A DNA stretch of 64,000 bases from Lachancea dasiensis. Taxonomy: Eukaryota; Ascomycota; Saccharomycetes; Saccharomycetales; Saccharomycetaceae. The notes under the pieces were generated by a model. It made no database searches. It saw nothing but the letters and a program-made list of their open reading frames with translations, and had not been told where the DNA came from. Both the position numbers and the translations under genes were made by a program. Below, one piece after another: positions 1-9,479 of this stretch. The stretch is taken from the NCBI GenBank assembly GCA_900074725.1, contig LT598455.1, positions 125,802 through 189,801 of the forward strand, given 5' to 3'. How positions within the stretch are numbered: the first letter of the stretch is position 1; each line of letters starts with the position of its first letter.

Positions 1-662
1 GGCTGCTCTTTTTTGCTGTATTCGTTTTAATTTTAATTGAGATAGCCCGCCAAAGGATCAGTTCAAGAGGTGACAGCAGATTTTTTGCTCGAATCCATTC
101 TTTGACTACGGCCATAATGATTTTGCAAACCTCGAGCACCAACATTCCACAGTATCTCATTTTCGGCTTCATAGCAGCTGCTATTGAAACTCTGTGGTCG
201 AAATATTATGGGACAAGTATTTTCCTCCTAATGAACGTTGGCCTCGTACTGCAACATTTGACATTTTTCCAGTTCGGAAGCACAAACTCCATTGCAACAG
301 TTGACCTGACTAATGCATACAACGGCGTCTCCGAAAACTACAACATTCACATCGTAGGGCTACTAATGTGCCTGGCCAACTTTGCACCGTCGATTTACTG
401 GTCCCTGGCGTGCCTACGCGCCTTGTATGCAAAGAAGCGAGCATCATCCAAATGGGAGACTTTCGGCCGGTCCCGTTTGCCTGCGCTGTTATTCTACTGT
501 ATTTTCGGGTGCTTCTTATTGGCGTCCTGCGTGATCCAGCGTTACCACTTGTTCATTTGGAGCGTGTTTAGTCCGAAATTGTGCTACTACGTTAGTTGGA
601 ACTTGTTTATGAATGCCATAATTAGCTGGTCTTTTGAAAGCGTGCTAGTGGCATTATACTAA
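1..662 (+). CDS. LAS21: GPI ethanolamine-phosphate transferase 2 (Las21/Gpi7), C-terminal part
   Basis: The frame is open from the window edge (first full codon at base 3), so only the C-terminal 219 or so residues are present. The protein is a chain of hydrophobic segments and ends with a motif typical of the PIG-G/PIG-O/Las21 family ([12 protein letters not shown] near the end). Las21 adds phosphoethanolamine to the second mannose of the GPI anchor in the ER membrane. The catalytic N-terminal domain lies outside the window. I chose LAS21 over GPI13 because NUP82, BNA3 and YHC3 follow, as after YJL062W in S. cerevisiae. COA3, which sits just after LAS21 there, is not seen here. Confidence 0.85.
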   Translation, partial: LLFFAVFVLILIEIARQRISSRGDSRFFARIHSLTTAIMILQTSSTNIPQYLIFGFIAAAIETLWSKYYGTSIFLLMNVGLVLQHLTFFQFGSTNSIATVDLTNAYNGVSENYNIHIVGLLMCLANFAPSIYWSLACLRALYAKKRASSKWETFGRSRLPALLFYCIFGCFLLASCVIQRYHLFIWSVFSPKLCYYVSWNLFMNAIISWSFESVLVALY

Positions 663-834
663 AGACTTGTCGAATGTCAGACTACTTTTTATGATTATAC
701 TGACACTCTTGCTTGGTCAAGTGTGTCTTAAACGGGATATTGATGTTCTATTTGATAAAAACAATTTTCTAGTAGTGAAAAATCAAACTCAAACAAAGTC
801 GAACAACAAATTTAACGCATCTCTAAAGGCCGCC

Positions 835-1155
835 ATGTCGGGTCATTTTGCTCGCTTAGTGTCTAGAAGATCTCTGACAACATCTCGAATCTTGTTGCAA
901 CAGGTAAAACCAACTTCCCAGCCTGTTGTTTCCAGTTGTCCAGCTGGCACCCCATTGAACTTGCAAATTAAAAAATCTGGCAAGGAACCGGTAGCTCTCG
1001 AAGACCACGAGTATCCAGAATGGCTATGGAGTGTCCTGGACTCTAAAGCACAGCTCCAGAAACTAGAACAAGACCCTTTGAAACTTCGCAGAAAACAACT
1101 ACGGTCTGCTAATCGCGACAAGATTAAGCAGAACAATTTCTTATCAGAAATATGA
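835..1155 (+). CDS. MRPL37: Mitochondrial large ribosomal subunit protein mL54
   Basis: A 106-residue protein starting at the ATG at 835; the frame is open further upstream but the extra sequence is not protein-like. The first 30 residues are basic and Ser/Arg-rich, as in a mitochondrial presequence. The conserved mL54 core follows: [11 protein letters not shown] around residues 58-68, then a basic tail with [20 protein letters not shown]. Length matches the S. cerevisiae protein (105 residues). It acts in the mitoribosome. In S. cerevisiae it is YBR268W, next to SDH8 (YBR269C). Here NUP82 lies between them, so two sister regions of baker's yeast are interleaved. Confidence 0.93.
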   Translation: MSGHFARLVSRRSLTTSRILLQQVKPTSQPVVSSCPAGTPLNLQIKKSGKEPVALEDHEYPEWLWSVLDSKAQLQKLEQDPLKLRRKQLRSANRDKIKQNNFLSEI

Positions 1156-1409
1156 ATTGGGAGGTAAGTTTTCTAACGCCCAATTCACCATGTACATATA
1201 ATATAGCATTATCAATAACAATTTGCAACTACGTTAACCGGTGAGGCATTGGTACTGTGAACTTTGTAGGTTTCGCCGGACAGTTCTTCCTCCATCATAC
1301 AAAACGTAGAAAATTTTGTCACCTTTTACTACCACGTAACCTCAGGCCATATATACATAACGCTCTAAGTCGAGCAGTTCAAGAATACCTTCCATTGAGG
1401 CTAAATAAG

Positions 1410-3476
1410 ATGCTTCCCGAACGGCATCCCATCTTCAAAGTAAATTCTATCCAAACCAGCAGCTCAAAACGGTTTGTATGCCACTCAGAACCACATTTAG
1501 AGACTGTGGTGGTAGAGGGGGGCACCATCAAGCGGTGTCTGCCGCACGAGGCAGAATACCGTTTTACAGAATTCAGCCCTCTAAATAATTACTCTCAGGT
1601 GGTCTTAAATTCCTCAGGTACCCTTTTGTGCCTGCACAACGATGCTGAATTGCAGATCCTGGCATTGAAGCAAGATTCCGATGATTGCAAACCAGATGAA
1701 TATAGAATTCCAGTTCCTAACGGTATTAAACAAGTTCTGTGGCATCCCAGAGCGCGTTTGGACTCGTGTGTCGTGGTTCTGACACAAAACGATGAAATTT
1801 GCACTTTCGAGCTTTTGGCCGAAGATTATAGCCAGCCAACAGCTGTCTTGAACAAACAGTCCTCTAACCGCAGGAACGATCTAGCCATAAGTGACGTTGC
1901 TGCTCTCTGTTTCAGCAGTGATGGCTTGACTCTTTACCTGCTGAACACCAGTGAAGGTGGTGATCTGTATGCGTTTTATCCATTTTTACCCTCCGATGCT
2001 GCTTTACCAAAGAAGACCATCCAAGGTTGCTTTCACAAAGCTCTGCTTCAGTATCAGAATCTTACGGCCGACGATGCTCCTGAAATCAAGCGGCGTGCTA
2101 CCAGGCAATTGCAGTTTGCTTCCCAGCTCCACACAACCTTAAAGAATAGCGAGCATGGAAGTGCAAATCCCAATGATCGGATAACGATACAGGTATCAAA
2201 GGCATTCAGAAATGCAGCGATCCAGGGACCTTATACGATCAATCCTTTCCCCGAAAACCTTTACCTTGCCACGGCGCAGCAACTGAAAGTACTGGCATTA
2301 GATGACGACGCAAGTGATTTGGTTCTCATTGCCTTCGACAATGGTACAATATTACAGTGCTTCCCTGATCTAGAGCCCATGATGTCCTGGGAGGATCCTG
2401 AATGTTGTTATAACAATTCTTTAGCAACAATAGGTTCGTTGAACGTGCCTGGAACTATCTCGCTAGTATTTGGAAGTCTGTTTGTAATTCTTACACCCCA
2501 AAAAGCCATACTAGTTGATTTATCAAGAATCGTCAACGCTATCAACCAATCATTGAAAGACTGTGATGTGGCAGAGCTCAGTGAGGCTAATTTACGCGAG
2601 GAAATCGTTGAGCAAAAGGGAAATTTTACCAGTTCTAGCGTGTGGGCCTCGGGTACACACGTTATGCTACTCTCGGATTCTTCATCAAGCAGCGTCAAGA
2701 CGCCGCTTCTCCAAATCAAGCCTGAAAAAAGCCCTGGACCGTCCAAGGAAAGGGCCGAATATGAAAGGTCTTCGTATGATCAACCTTTACCAGAATTGAT
2801 AGCGCTCAATGACAAAGTGCAAAAGCTTATGAAAACCCCATTACCTATTCAAATCGACTCAAAGCTGCGACAAACTAAACTTGATGCTGCTGCAAATGAA
2901 GACCAGCTTGCAGTTTTGACAGATATATCAAGGGAGTTGTTGACCAGAGTCATGGTGGCACAGACGCTTGGCCTGTCTCTTCATTCCAGACTGATTGGAC
3001 AGCAAGGTGAGCTAACTAGCCATATCGAAAAGGTCTGTGAGATAAATACCAAAAGGCAGGAAATCTCTGAGGCCTTGGGTTTTGAGGAAAAGCGCTGGAA
3101 AGCTGTACAAGCAAAAAACGAGACAATCAAAACCAGATTTGAAAGCTTACAGAAAAAGCTTATGCAAGTTTCCAACTCTGATGAAGTCAGGCTGCAACCA
3201 GTTAGACGTTCGGAATTATTTTGGTTTAAAGAATTGAAAGGTCAGGTTTCAAGGTTCAATCAGCTGGTTCATACGCAACGCGACCTGGGAGAAACACTAT
3301 CAGCTTTGAAAACCGAGTTGGAATATGTCAAGGTTGACCAATTCTCAGGTGGTGACAGCTCGGAGTCCAACAGCGAAGTAAACTGGGAAGAGTTACGTGC
3401 CCTGTTGGAGAAAGATGCGAAGATTATTGGCGAGTGTCAAACAGAACTCCATAAGGCCGCTGGTGAGCTGAACTAG
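1410..3476 (+). CDS. NUP82: Nucleoporin Nup82
   Basis: A 688-residue protein. The frame is open upstream to 1257 without another ATG, so the ATG at 1410 is the start; S. cerevisiae Nup82 has 713 residues. The first two thirds fit an N-terminal beta-propeller (stretches such as SSDGLTLYLLNTSEGGDLYAFYPFLP and GPYTINPFPENLY closely resemble the yeast protein). The last 200 residues are charged and predicted to be coiled coil, the part that binds Nsp1 and Nup159. It belongs to the cytoplasmic filament complex of the nuclear pore that drives mRNP export. Order LAS21-NUP82-BNA3-YHC3 matches YJL062W-YJL059W. Confidence 0.92.
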   Translation: MLPERHPIFKVNSIQTSSSKRFVCHSEPHLETVVVEGGTIKRCLPHEAEYRFTEFSPLNNYSQVVLNSSGTLLCLHNDAELQILALKQDSDDCKPDEYRIPVPNGIKQVLWHPRARLDSCVVVLTQNDEICTFELLAEDYSQPTAVLNKQSSNRRNDLAISDVAALCFSSDGLTLYLLNTSEGGDLYAFYPFLPSDAALPKKTIQGCFHKALLQYQNLTADDAPEIKRRATRQLQFASQLHTTLKNSEHGSANPNDRITIQVSKAFRNAAIQGPYTINPFPENLYLATAQQLKVLALDDDASDLVLIAFDNGTILQCFPDLEPMMSWEDPECCYNNSLATIGSLNVPGTISLVFGSLFVILTPQKAILVDLSRIVNAINQSLKDCDVAELSEANLREEIVEQKGNFTSSSVWASGTHVMLLSDSSSSSVKTPLLQIKPEKSPGPSKERAEYERSSYDQPLPELIALNDKVQKLMKTPLPIQIDSKLRQTKLDAAANEDQLAVLTDISRELLTRVMVAQTLGLSLHSRLIGQQGELTSHIEKVCEINTKRQEISEALGFEEKRWKAVQAKNETIKTRFESLQKKLMQVSNSDEVRLQPVRRSELFWFKELKGQVSRFNQLVHTQRDLGETLSALKTELEYVKVDQFSGGDSSESNSEVNWEELRALLEKDAKIIGECQTELHKAAGELN

Positions 3477-3611
3477 AAAGTTTTGGGGGAGAAGGGGAAC
3501 CGCTTTCATGCAATACACGGAATAACATTTAACAACGTTGATGTTAAGTATGTAGGCTATTTACAAAATGAATGATGTGTTTTTCCAGAGAGCGAGAGAA
3601 AGACAGGTAGA

Positions 3612-4019
3612 TCAAAAATCGGTGACTCTTCCATTGAAAGAATAGTCCCCGTGCCTGAGAGGATCCTGTTTAGGTCCACCGCGCTCTCCTGTCTTCGGAT
3701 TAACGTCGCCCTCAAATTCGGGAATGGTTTTCGAGAACTCTGGTGAAAACCCTCCGATATCTGCCTTCAAAAAAGGTGATTTTGCGCTTTCCTTCGTGTT
3801 ATCCTGCTCCACCTGGCGGTTGTATTCATTTATCGCTTCTTGTGACTGTGCGATGCGCTGAAGCCTTTCGAACTCCTCCTGTTCCTCCTTGGGTAGCTCT
3901 GGAGGAGCTGGGCCTCGTTTGCTCTGAAATTGCCGTACCAGAGCCGGCCTGGTGCCCGTCAAAGGTCTCAGTAGTCCCAAACGCGCCAAATACCGTGCAT
4001 GAAGTGTTACAGAGCTCAT
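3612..4019 (-). CDS. SDH8: Succinate dehydrogenase assembly factor SDHAF4 (Sdh8)
   Basis: A 135-residue protein (138 in S. cerevisiae). The N-terminal 35 residues are Arg-rich and free of acidic residues, a mitochondrial targeting signal. The C-terminus carries the SDHAF4 signature, a GGP motif followed by DPLRHGDYSFNGRVTDF. The factor binds flavinylated Sdh1 in the matrix and helps it join Sdh2. It converges with NUP82 (135 bp apart) and diverges from BNA3. YBR269C is the S. cerevisiae counterpart. Confidence 0.94.
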   Translation of the reverse strand: MSSVTLHARYLARLGLLRPLTGTRPALVRQFQSKRGPAPPELPKEEQEEFERLQRIAQSQEAINEYNRQVEQDNTKESAKSPFLKADIGGFSPEFSKTIPEFEGDVNPKTGERGGPKQDPLRHGDYSFNGRVTDF

Positions 4020-4787
4020 CTTGCGTCTTTTCTTGGTTTGATGTGCAGTCAGACAGCGTTGTCAGTCTAAAACGAAGTACTTAATATGTAAATGATATAA
4101 TCAAGGCTAGGCGTGAGCTGCTGACGCACGGAAACCTCAACATTCACGCAGGAATACACGAACCAAAAATTAACTGAAATTGAAGGCTTATTGGATATTC
4201 AAGGATGCTATCCTTCGGCTCCTCGCCACCGATCTCTCTGTAGCACTCGCTATCTAGGTGCGTTTTACGTTAACGCAATCGTCTTCGCAATCAAAGCAGC
4301 AACTGGGAAGAAACTGATCTCACGATCACAAAACCAATGGTACAGTGCTGGCTAAATAGCTATTCCAACCGCCACGAGTATAGTCCGGAGTCTTCTTTGT
4401 TTTTTTATTTCAGACAGGCCGGCCCCATGAAGCAGACATCAAGGCTTCACAAGGTTCCAATTCTAGTGGAAACAAGACACCAAAAAAACCTTGTCATGTC
4501 CCTCGGTCTTCCCTCGCTACACATCTTACTACTAGTCCTAGCGTTCCTTGCTGGGTCGACTAGCGTCAGGGTGCCACGTCCAGATGCGAGCGTCATGTTG
4601 TCATTTCGTTATTCGCTGACACTGTCACTGATGACATTGGTCACGTGTACTATGTCGGGAGATTGATGAAGACTGTGGCTCTATTTGGTCCTCATCGGGC
4701 TTGATAACAGCACTGGTTAAAAAGCATCAGATGAAATGTGAAGTTAACCTCGAGGTGGTAGTTCGAGTACTCTCTTCTTCTTGACTC
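4020..4787. promoter_or_regulatory. Divergent SDH8/BNA3 intergenic region
   Basis: This 768-bp region holds the promoters of both flanking genes. The clearest element is an E-box CACGTG at 4642-4647, about 145 bp before the BNA3 start, a Cbf1-type site. An ATG-started frame at 4337-4666 (109 codons) has a hydrophobic stretch but no family resemblance and I do not call it a gene. Confidence 0.5.
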
Positions 4788-6116
4788 ATGCTCAACCGTT
4801 TGACTCAGAAAGTAGCCATGAGTACCAAAACAACCAAGATAGTGCCCAACTTGGCATTGACCCAAAACCTAACGAAAGACGTATGGTCTTTGACCAATGA
4901 AGCTGCAGCTTCCGCAGCCAACAACGCCCAAAACAAGGACCGGGACCTGGTCAACCTGGGACAGGGGTTTTTCTCGTATTCTCCCCCGGACTTTGCGCTC
5001 CAGGAAGCTAAAAAGGCCCTGGACTCGCCGCTAACCAACCAATACGCTCCAACGAAGGGCCGTGCTTCACTGCTGAACTCTCTCATCAACTTTTACTCTC
5101 CTCTGTACAAGACTCAATTGAAGGCCGAGAACGTGCAGGTGACCACGGGCGCGAACGAAGGTATTCTGTCGGCGTTGGTGGGGCTTGTGAACCCGGGCGA
5201 CGAGGTCATCGTCTTCGAGCCTTTTTTCGACCAGTACATTTCTAACATTCAAATTCCCGGTGGGAAGCCTACATATGTGCCATTGCACCCGCCAAAGGAC
5301 ATGAGCGAGCGTGTGACATCGGGCACCGAGTGGCGGGTTGACTACGAGGAGCTCCGCAAGGCTGTGACCCCCAAGACCAAAGCTTTGATTCTGAACACCC
5401 CTCACAACCCGGTAGGCAAGGTTTTCACGCGGGAGGAGCTGCTGAAGATTGGCGAGATATGTGTCGAAAATAACATTGTCATCATCTCAGATGAAGTATA
5501 CGAACACTTGTATTTTACAGCCGAGTTTCCGAGGATTGCAACTTTGACCCCGGAGTTGGGCCAGATTACCGTAACCGTCGGATCTGCAGGCAAAAGTTTT
5601 GCTGCCACCGGGTGGAGAGTGGGCTGGGTTGTTTCCCAAAACCCAGAGTTATTGAAATACGTATCTATGGCACACACCAGAATCTGCTTCTCTACACCAT
5701 CACCCTCGCAAGAGGCCTGTGCTAACTCGATCGAAATCGCCTCCCAGAAGAACTACTTTGAAAACATGCGCCAAGAGTACATCCACAAATTCAAGATTTT
5801 TACCAGTGTCTTTGACGAGTTGGGTCTGCCATATACAAAACCAGAGGGTACTTATTTTGTGCTCGTCGATTTCTCTAAAGTGAAGATTCCCGAAGATTAC
5901 CCATTTCCACAAGAACTACTCTCCAAGGGCAAGGACTTTAGAATTTCATACTGGTTGATCAATGAGTTAGGTGTTGTCGCGATCCCTCCCACGGAATTCT
6001 ACATCCCAGAACATGAGAAAGCTGCGGAGAATCTTCTAAGATTTGCCGTGTGCAAGAGCGATGAATACCTTGAAGGAGCTGTCGAGAGATTGAAACTCTT
6101 GAAAGACTACATTTGA
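4788..6116 (+). CDS. BNA3: Kynurenine aminotransferase / cysteine-S-conjugate beta-lyase-like (Bna3)
   Basis: A 442-residue fold-type I PLP aminotransferase (444 in S. cerevisiae) with near-continuous resemblance to Bna3. Visible motifs are NLGQGFFSYSPP near residue 55, TTGANEGIL, PHNPVGKVFTREEL, ISDEVYEHL and the PLP lysine in SAGKSFAATGWR at about residue 269. It converts kynurenine to kynurenic acid. A second Met at residue 11 (4818) could give a cytosolic form, while the first Met leaves a short Arg/Lys-bearing leader that may target mitochondria. Counterpart of YJL060W. Confidence 0.95.
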   Translation: MLNRLTQKVAMSTKTTKIVPNLALTQNLTKDVWSLTNEAAASAANNAQNKDRDLVNLGQGFFSYSPPDFALQEAKKALDSPLTNQYAPTKGRASLLNSLINFYSPLYKTQLKAENVQVTTGANEGILSALVGLVNPGDEVIVFEPFFDQYISNIQIPGGKPTYVPLHPPKDMSERVTSGTEWRVDYEELRKAVTPKTKALILNTPHNPVGKVFTREELLKIGEICVENNIVIISDEVYEHLYFTAEFPRIATLTPELGQITVTVGSAGKSFAATGWRVGWVVSQNPELLKYVSMAHTRICFSTPSPSQEACANSIEIASQKNYFENMRQEYIHKFKIFTSVFDELGLPYTKPEGTYFVLVDFSKVKIPEDYPFPQELLSKGKDFRISYWLINELGVVAIPPTEFYIPEHEKAAENLLRFAVCKSDEYLEGAVERLKLLKDYI

Positions 6117-6467
6117 GCTAACGTAGAGCGTATATAACTGAGCATGAGCTTCTGTATAATGAATAATTTTCTGCTTCGAGGAGTAGGTGTCTTACATAAA
6201 TAGCACAAACAAAAGAGGGCACTCCCAAGTGGGAGCCTGCTATTGAACGTTGACTATTAGCAGTCGACGAAGGGAATTAAAACCAAAGTGGCCTTCACTA
6301 TCACTTGCAGAACGGGAAGCGATGCTCTCGGCCATGAATGGGCCACTGGAGTGTACATCGGTGAGTACATCCATGAGTACTATTATGAGTATTATCTCAA
6401 ATAATAGTAAGTATAAGATAAAGAATCAGTCTGTTGATTGGCAAAACTCGTTAGCTTGGGTTAGCCA
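6117..6467. other. BNA3-YHC3 intergenic region with an unassigned frame
   Basis: This 351-bp spacer contains an open frame from 6250 to 6471 without a credible start (TTG). Part of it reads like protein (KPKWPSLSLAEREAMLSAMN), but I recognise no family and found no TACTAAC/acceptor pair that would link it to a neighbour. The last 40 bp before YHC3 carry TTGGC and GCCAA as an inverted repeat overlapping the start codon. Confidence 0.3.
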
Positions 6468-7667
6468 ATGACCGAGTCCTCTGTTTTCCGCTACTTCTGG
6501 CTTTTTGGACTAGTGAACAACGTTTTATATGTCGTCATTTTATCTGCCGCCGCTGATATCGTTGGGCCAGGTCTGCCCAAAGCCTTGGTACTGTTGGTAG
6601 ACATCTTGCCAGCTTTCTTCATAAAAATCACGGCTCCTTTTTATATTCACAAAATCGCTCATGCCCATAGAATCCTCGGTCTCATTGTGCTCAGTTGTGT
6701 GGGCATGGTCTTGGTAGCGCGCAGAACCCTCGGTGTGTGCATCGTGGGAATCATTTTGGCTTCGTTCTCTTCCGGACTTGGAGAACTGACGTTTCTGCAA
6801 CTGACGCATTGCCACAAGCAACCCAGTTTGAATGGCTGGAGCTCTGGGACTGGCGGTGCGGGCCTTTTCGGAAGCGGTGCTTATCTGGTTCTTACGTCGA
6901 TCCTCAAGATTCCTGTCAGCCAGGCCCTGGTTTTGTTTAGCGTCATGCCCTTTGCATTCCTGCTCTATTTCAAGCTTGACAAAGGGGATTATGACTCTTT
7001 AGATTGTGACCACATAGAGCAGGGCGGAGTCCTTGAACACTCCTCGGCTTCTACCATTGAGCCAATAATGAAGTCGCAATGGGTCTTAATGAGAGATCAC
7101 GTCAGTAGCACTTTCTCAAGATTGAGGGGCCTAGTTGTTCCCTATATGTTGCCACTTTCTACCGTGTACTTCTTTGAGTATCTGATCAATCAGGGAGTGT
7201 TGCCCACCCTCTTGTTCCCATTGGATGAATCGGTTCGCCACCCTTTCTTCTTCCACAAGTACCGAGACATATACGTCACTTATGGAACTTTGTATCAGCT
7301 TGGGGTATTCATTTCGCGGTCTAGTGGATCTTTGTTCCGGATCAAGAAACTTTACATGCTTTCCATTTTACAAGGAGTGAACTTGGTCATCGTTCTTTTT
7401 CAGTCCTGGTTTTACGTCGTACATTCAGTCTATCCAATCATGCTTCTAGTATTATTCGAAGGCCTTTTGGGCGGCGCATCGTATGTTCATACTTTTATGA
7501 ATATCATCCATGAAATCGACCCGTCTGAAAGAGAGTTTTCCTTGGGGGCTGTTTCAATGTCTGACTCTTTCGGTACGCTGCTGGCGGCATTTGCCGGTAT
7601 TGCTTTAGAACCAAGGTTATGTTCTCATCAGGTCGGAAGTGGAAGACCGTGGTGTTTAAAGGAGTAG
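6468..7667 (+). CDS. YHC3: Battenin/CLN3 family vacuolar membrane protein
   Basis: A 399-residue polytopic membrane protein (408 in S. cerevisiae) with about ten or more hydrophobic segments. CLN3-family signatures are plain: FWLFGLVNNVLYVVILSAA at residues 10-28, SSGLGELTFLQLTH, NGWSSGTGGAGLFGSGAYL and FFEYLINQGVLPTLLFPLD. The yeast homologue Yhc3/Btn1 sits in the vacuole membrane and affects vacuolar pH and arginine transport; human CLN3 is mutated in Batten disease. Start ATG at 6468 aligns with the S. cerevisiae N-terminus. It converges with BIT61, leaving only 22 bp between the stop codons. Confidence 0.94.
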   Translation: MTESSVFRYFWLFGLVNNVLYVVILSAAADIVGPGLPKALVLLVDILPAFFIKITAPFYIHKIAHAHRILGLIVLSCVGMVLVARRTLGVCIVGIILASFSSGLGELTFLQLTHCHKQPSLNGWSSGTGGAGLFGSGAYLVLTSILKIPVSQALVLFSVMPFAFLLYFKLDKGDYDSLDCDHIEQGGVLEHSSASTIEPIMKSQWVLMRDHVSSTFSRLRGLVVPYMLPLSTVYFFEYLINQGVLPTLLFPLDESVRHPFFFHKYRDIYVTYGTLYQLGVFISRSSGSLFRIKKLYMLSILQGVNLVIVLFQSWFYVVHSVYPIMLLVLFEGLLGGASYVHTFMNIIHEIDPSEREFSLGAVSMSDSFGTLLAAFAGIALEPRLCSHQVGSGRPWCLKE

Positions 7668-7689
7668 GCGTAGACGTAACGGTTTTTTA

Positions 7690-9282
7690 TCATATGCTCA
7701 TCCGAATGCCCGCCAATAATTCATCAATAACCTTTTGTTTGATGTCCACACTTCTAATTGATGACAGAATCCCAAAACACTGCAAGAGAGTCAACTTATC
7801 TTCTTGGGTGACACCCTTCTCCTCCTCTTCATTCATGATATAAAGATGGAAGCTCTTACTGGCTCCCTCATGGCTGTTGATGAAACTCTCATAGTAGGGA
7901 GATACAATAGAGTCTCTGAAACTTTTTAGCAATAAAACATCAAGCGAAAGCGGACCGGCGCGAGTTCCATTGAGGGTATCTCTAGCAAAGTTGGTTTGGC
8001 TTTCTGACCAAAATTCATTATCAACACGAAAGCTTACTTCTAAGGGTAAGAAAATGGCCATGAAGTTGTGATATATCTGGTGATAAAAAATACCCCATAT
8101 TAAACAAAGCCTCTTCAAGGCTGTGTTGATTGTGTTTTCATTGCTGTAGTTGAACACAATTTGATTTTCCAAGATGTATAAGCATGTTGCCATAAACTCT
8201 TCAATTTCCGCGACAAATTTGGAGCTTCCAGAGGACTTCTTTGGTGTCATTTTCAGTTGTATATAGAACGACAGGACGTGATTGAGATCTTCGATTTTGG
8301 CAGGAAGTTCCCAGAGCTCTTTGTTCTTGAACAGGGTGACGACAACGCTGCAGAAAACACCCCAAATATTACTCATCAGTGCATCAAGTTCCTCAGTTGT
8401 GAAAGTACGATAAGTAGACCTCAGCGATTTTAGATTTTTTATCAAGTCTTGTAGCATTTGTATGTCACTTGAATCTAAATCAGGTTGCTGTGCCAGCTGT
8501 AGAGGCACATCATTGCCTGAATTACTGCGTGAGCCAAAAGGTGGGTTTTTGCCACCATCCATGAGGGCCCCCGCGGAATGCTTGTGATAAGATCCAACAT
8601 GCTTCCCATATTTGCTATTCAAGAATTTACCAAAGGCTGAAGAGGTTCCGGACGTGGGTGATTTGACACTTTCGCGTATCTTATCTGCGCGTCCTGCATT
8701 TCGGCTGAAAAGTTTCCTAGCAGCTTTGCTAAAAGGGTTTCGCTTAGTACCCGTTGACAGTTTTCCAAAAGAGGAGGAGGTATCTGTTAGGCTCTTGTTT
8801 GCACTCGGTACTGTTTTGAGATCCGGCTCTAAATTATCGTACGAGCCTCTGCCAGTTATTTTCCCAGACAGCGAGTTTTGACTCGTTTTGTTGCTGATTG
8901 CAGAGATGTTCGATCCGCTTTGGTATGACTGGTAACTGGCCATTCCATTGCTTTTCACTGACGAATTTGAACTGGTGGTTCGATATCTACCTGAGACGTC
9001 GACAGCTTTTTGACTCTTCCTCAAACCTGGATTTTGATAAATTGATTGGAATCCAACCTTCGACATACTCTGAAGCGCAGGGGATGACTGTTTACTCTCA
9101 GCCGTCTTTCTACCTTCTTCCTTTTCATGGTTGTCCCGCTCGCCTACCTGGATAGTTTGGGGAACGATTGTGGAAGAAATACTATAGAATCGGGTTCTTG
9201 GTTTATCCTTCCCCTTTCCAGGTATGCGTTGGATTGTTGGTAACGCCGAATTGCTACGTTTACGATTCAGATCCGTCTCCAT
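7690..9282 (-). CDS. BIT61: TORC2 subunit Bit61/Bit2 (PROTOR-like)
   Basis: A 530-residue protein (543-545 in the S. cerevisiae pair Bit61 and Bit2). The N-terminal 250 residues are Ser/Lys-rich and low in complexity. The C-terminal half is the HbrB/Bit61 domain, with alpha-helical stretches such as LRSTYRTFTTEELDALMSNI and KRLCLIWGIFYHQIYHNFMA. Bit61 binds TORC2 at the plasma membrane. One gene here sits between YHC3/IKS1 (YJL side) and SDH8/EFM2 (YBR side), which fits the unduplicated ancestor of both ohnologs. Confidence 0.9.
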   Translation of the reverse strand: METDLNRKRSNSALPTIQRIPGKGKDKPRTRFYSISSTIVPQTIQVGERDNHEKEEGRKTAESKQSSPALQSMSKVGFQSIYQNPGLRKSQKAVDVSGRYRTTSSNSSVKSNGMASYQSYQSGSNISAISNKTSQNSLSGKITGRGSYDNLEPDLKTVPSANKSLTDTSSSFGKLSTGTKRNPFSKAARKLFSRNAGRADKIRESVKSPTSGTSSAFGKFLNSKYGKHVGSYHKHSAGALMDGGKNPPFGSRSNSGNDVPLQLAQQPDLDSSDIQMLQDLIKNLKSLRSTYRTFTTEELDALMSNIWGVFCSVVVTLFKNKELWELPAKIEDLNHVLSFYIQLKMTPKKSSGSSKFVAEIEEFMATCLYILENQIVFNYSNENTINTALKRLCLIWGIFYHQIYHNFMAIFLPLEVSFRVDNEFWSESQTNFARDTLNGTRAGPLSLDVLLLKSFRDSIVSPYYESFINSHEGASKSFHLYIMNEEEEKGVTQEDKLTLLQCFGILSSIRSVDIKQKVIDELLAGIRMSI

Positions 9283-9479
9283 ATTCCATTATGTTCGTGA
9301 TTTGGGCTTACGAGATAATTATACCTACTGTAATATTACTAGTATTCAAACCTTCTAGTAATAATATCTACTAGTAATTCCCTGCTAGTAAATTCTGAAA
9401 AGTGTGGTATCCTGAGATTATAATAAGATGGTTGGGATATGCTCCTCGATTCATAACCTTAAAGCTCTAAATAACGTAT

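Noticed and set aside
4337-4666. 109-codon ATG frame in the SDH8-BNA3 spacer
   Set aside because: No family resemblance; it spans the region expected to hold both promoters, including the E-box.
9457-9467. Zinc-responsive element upstream of BIT61 (ACCTTAAAGCT)
   Set aside because: One mismatch in the conserved right half of ACCTTNAAGGT and no link of BIT61 to zinc.
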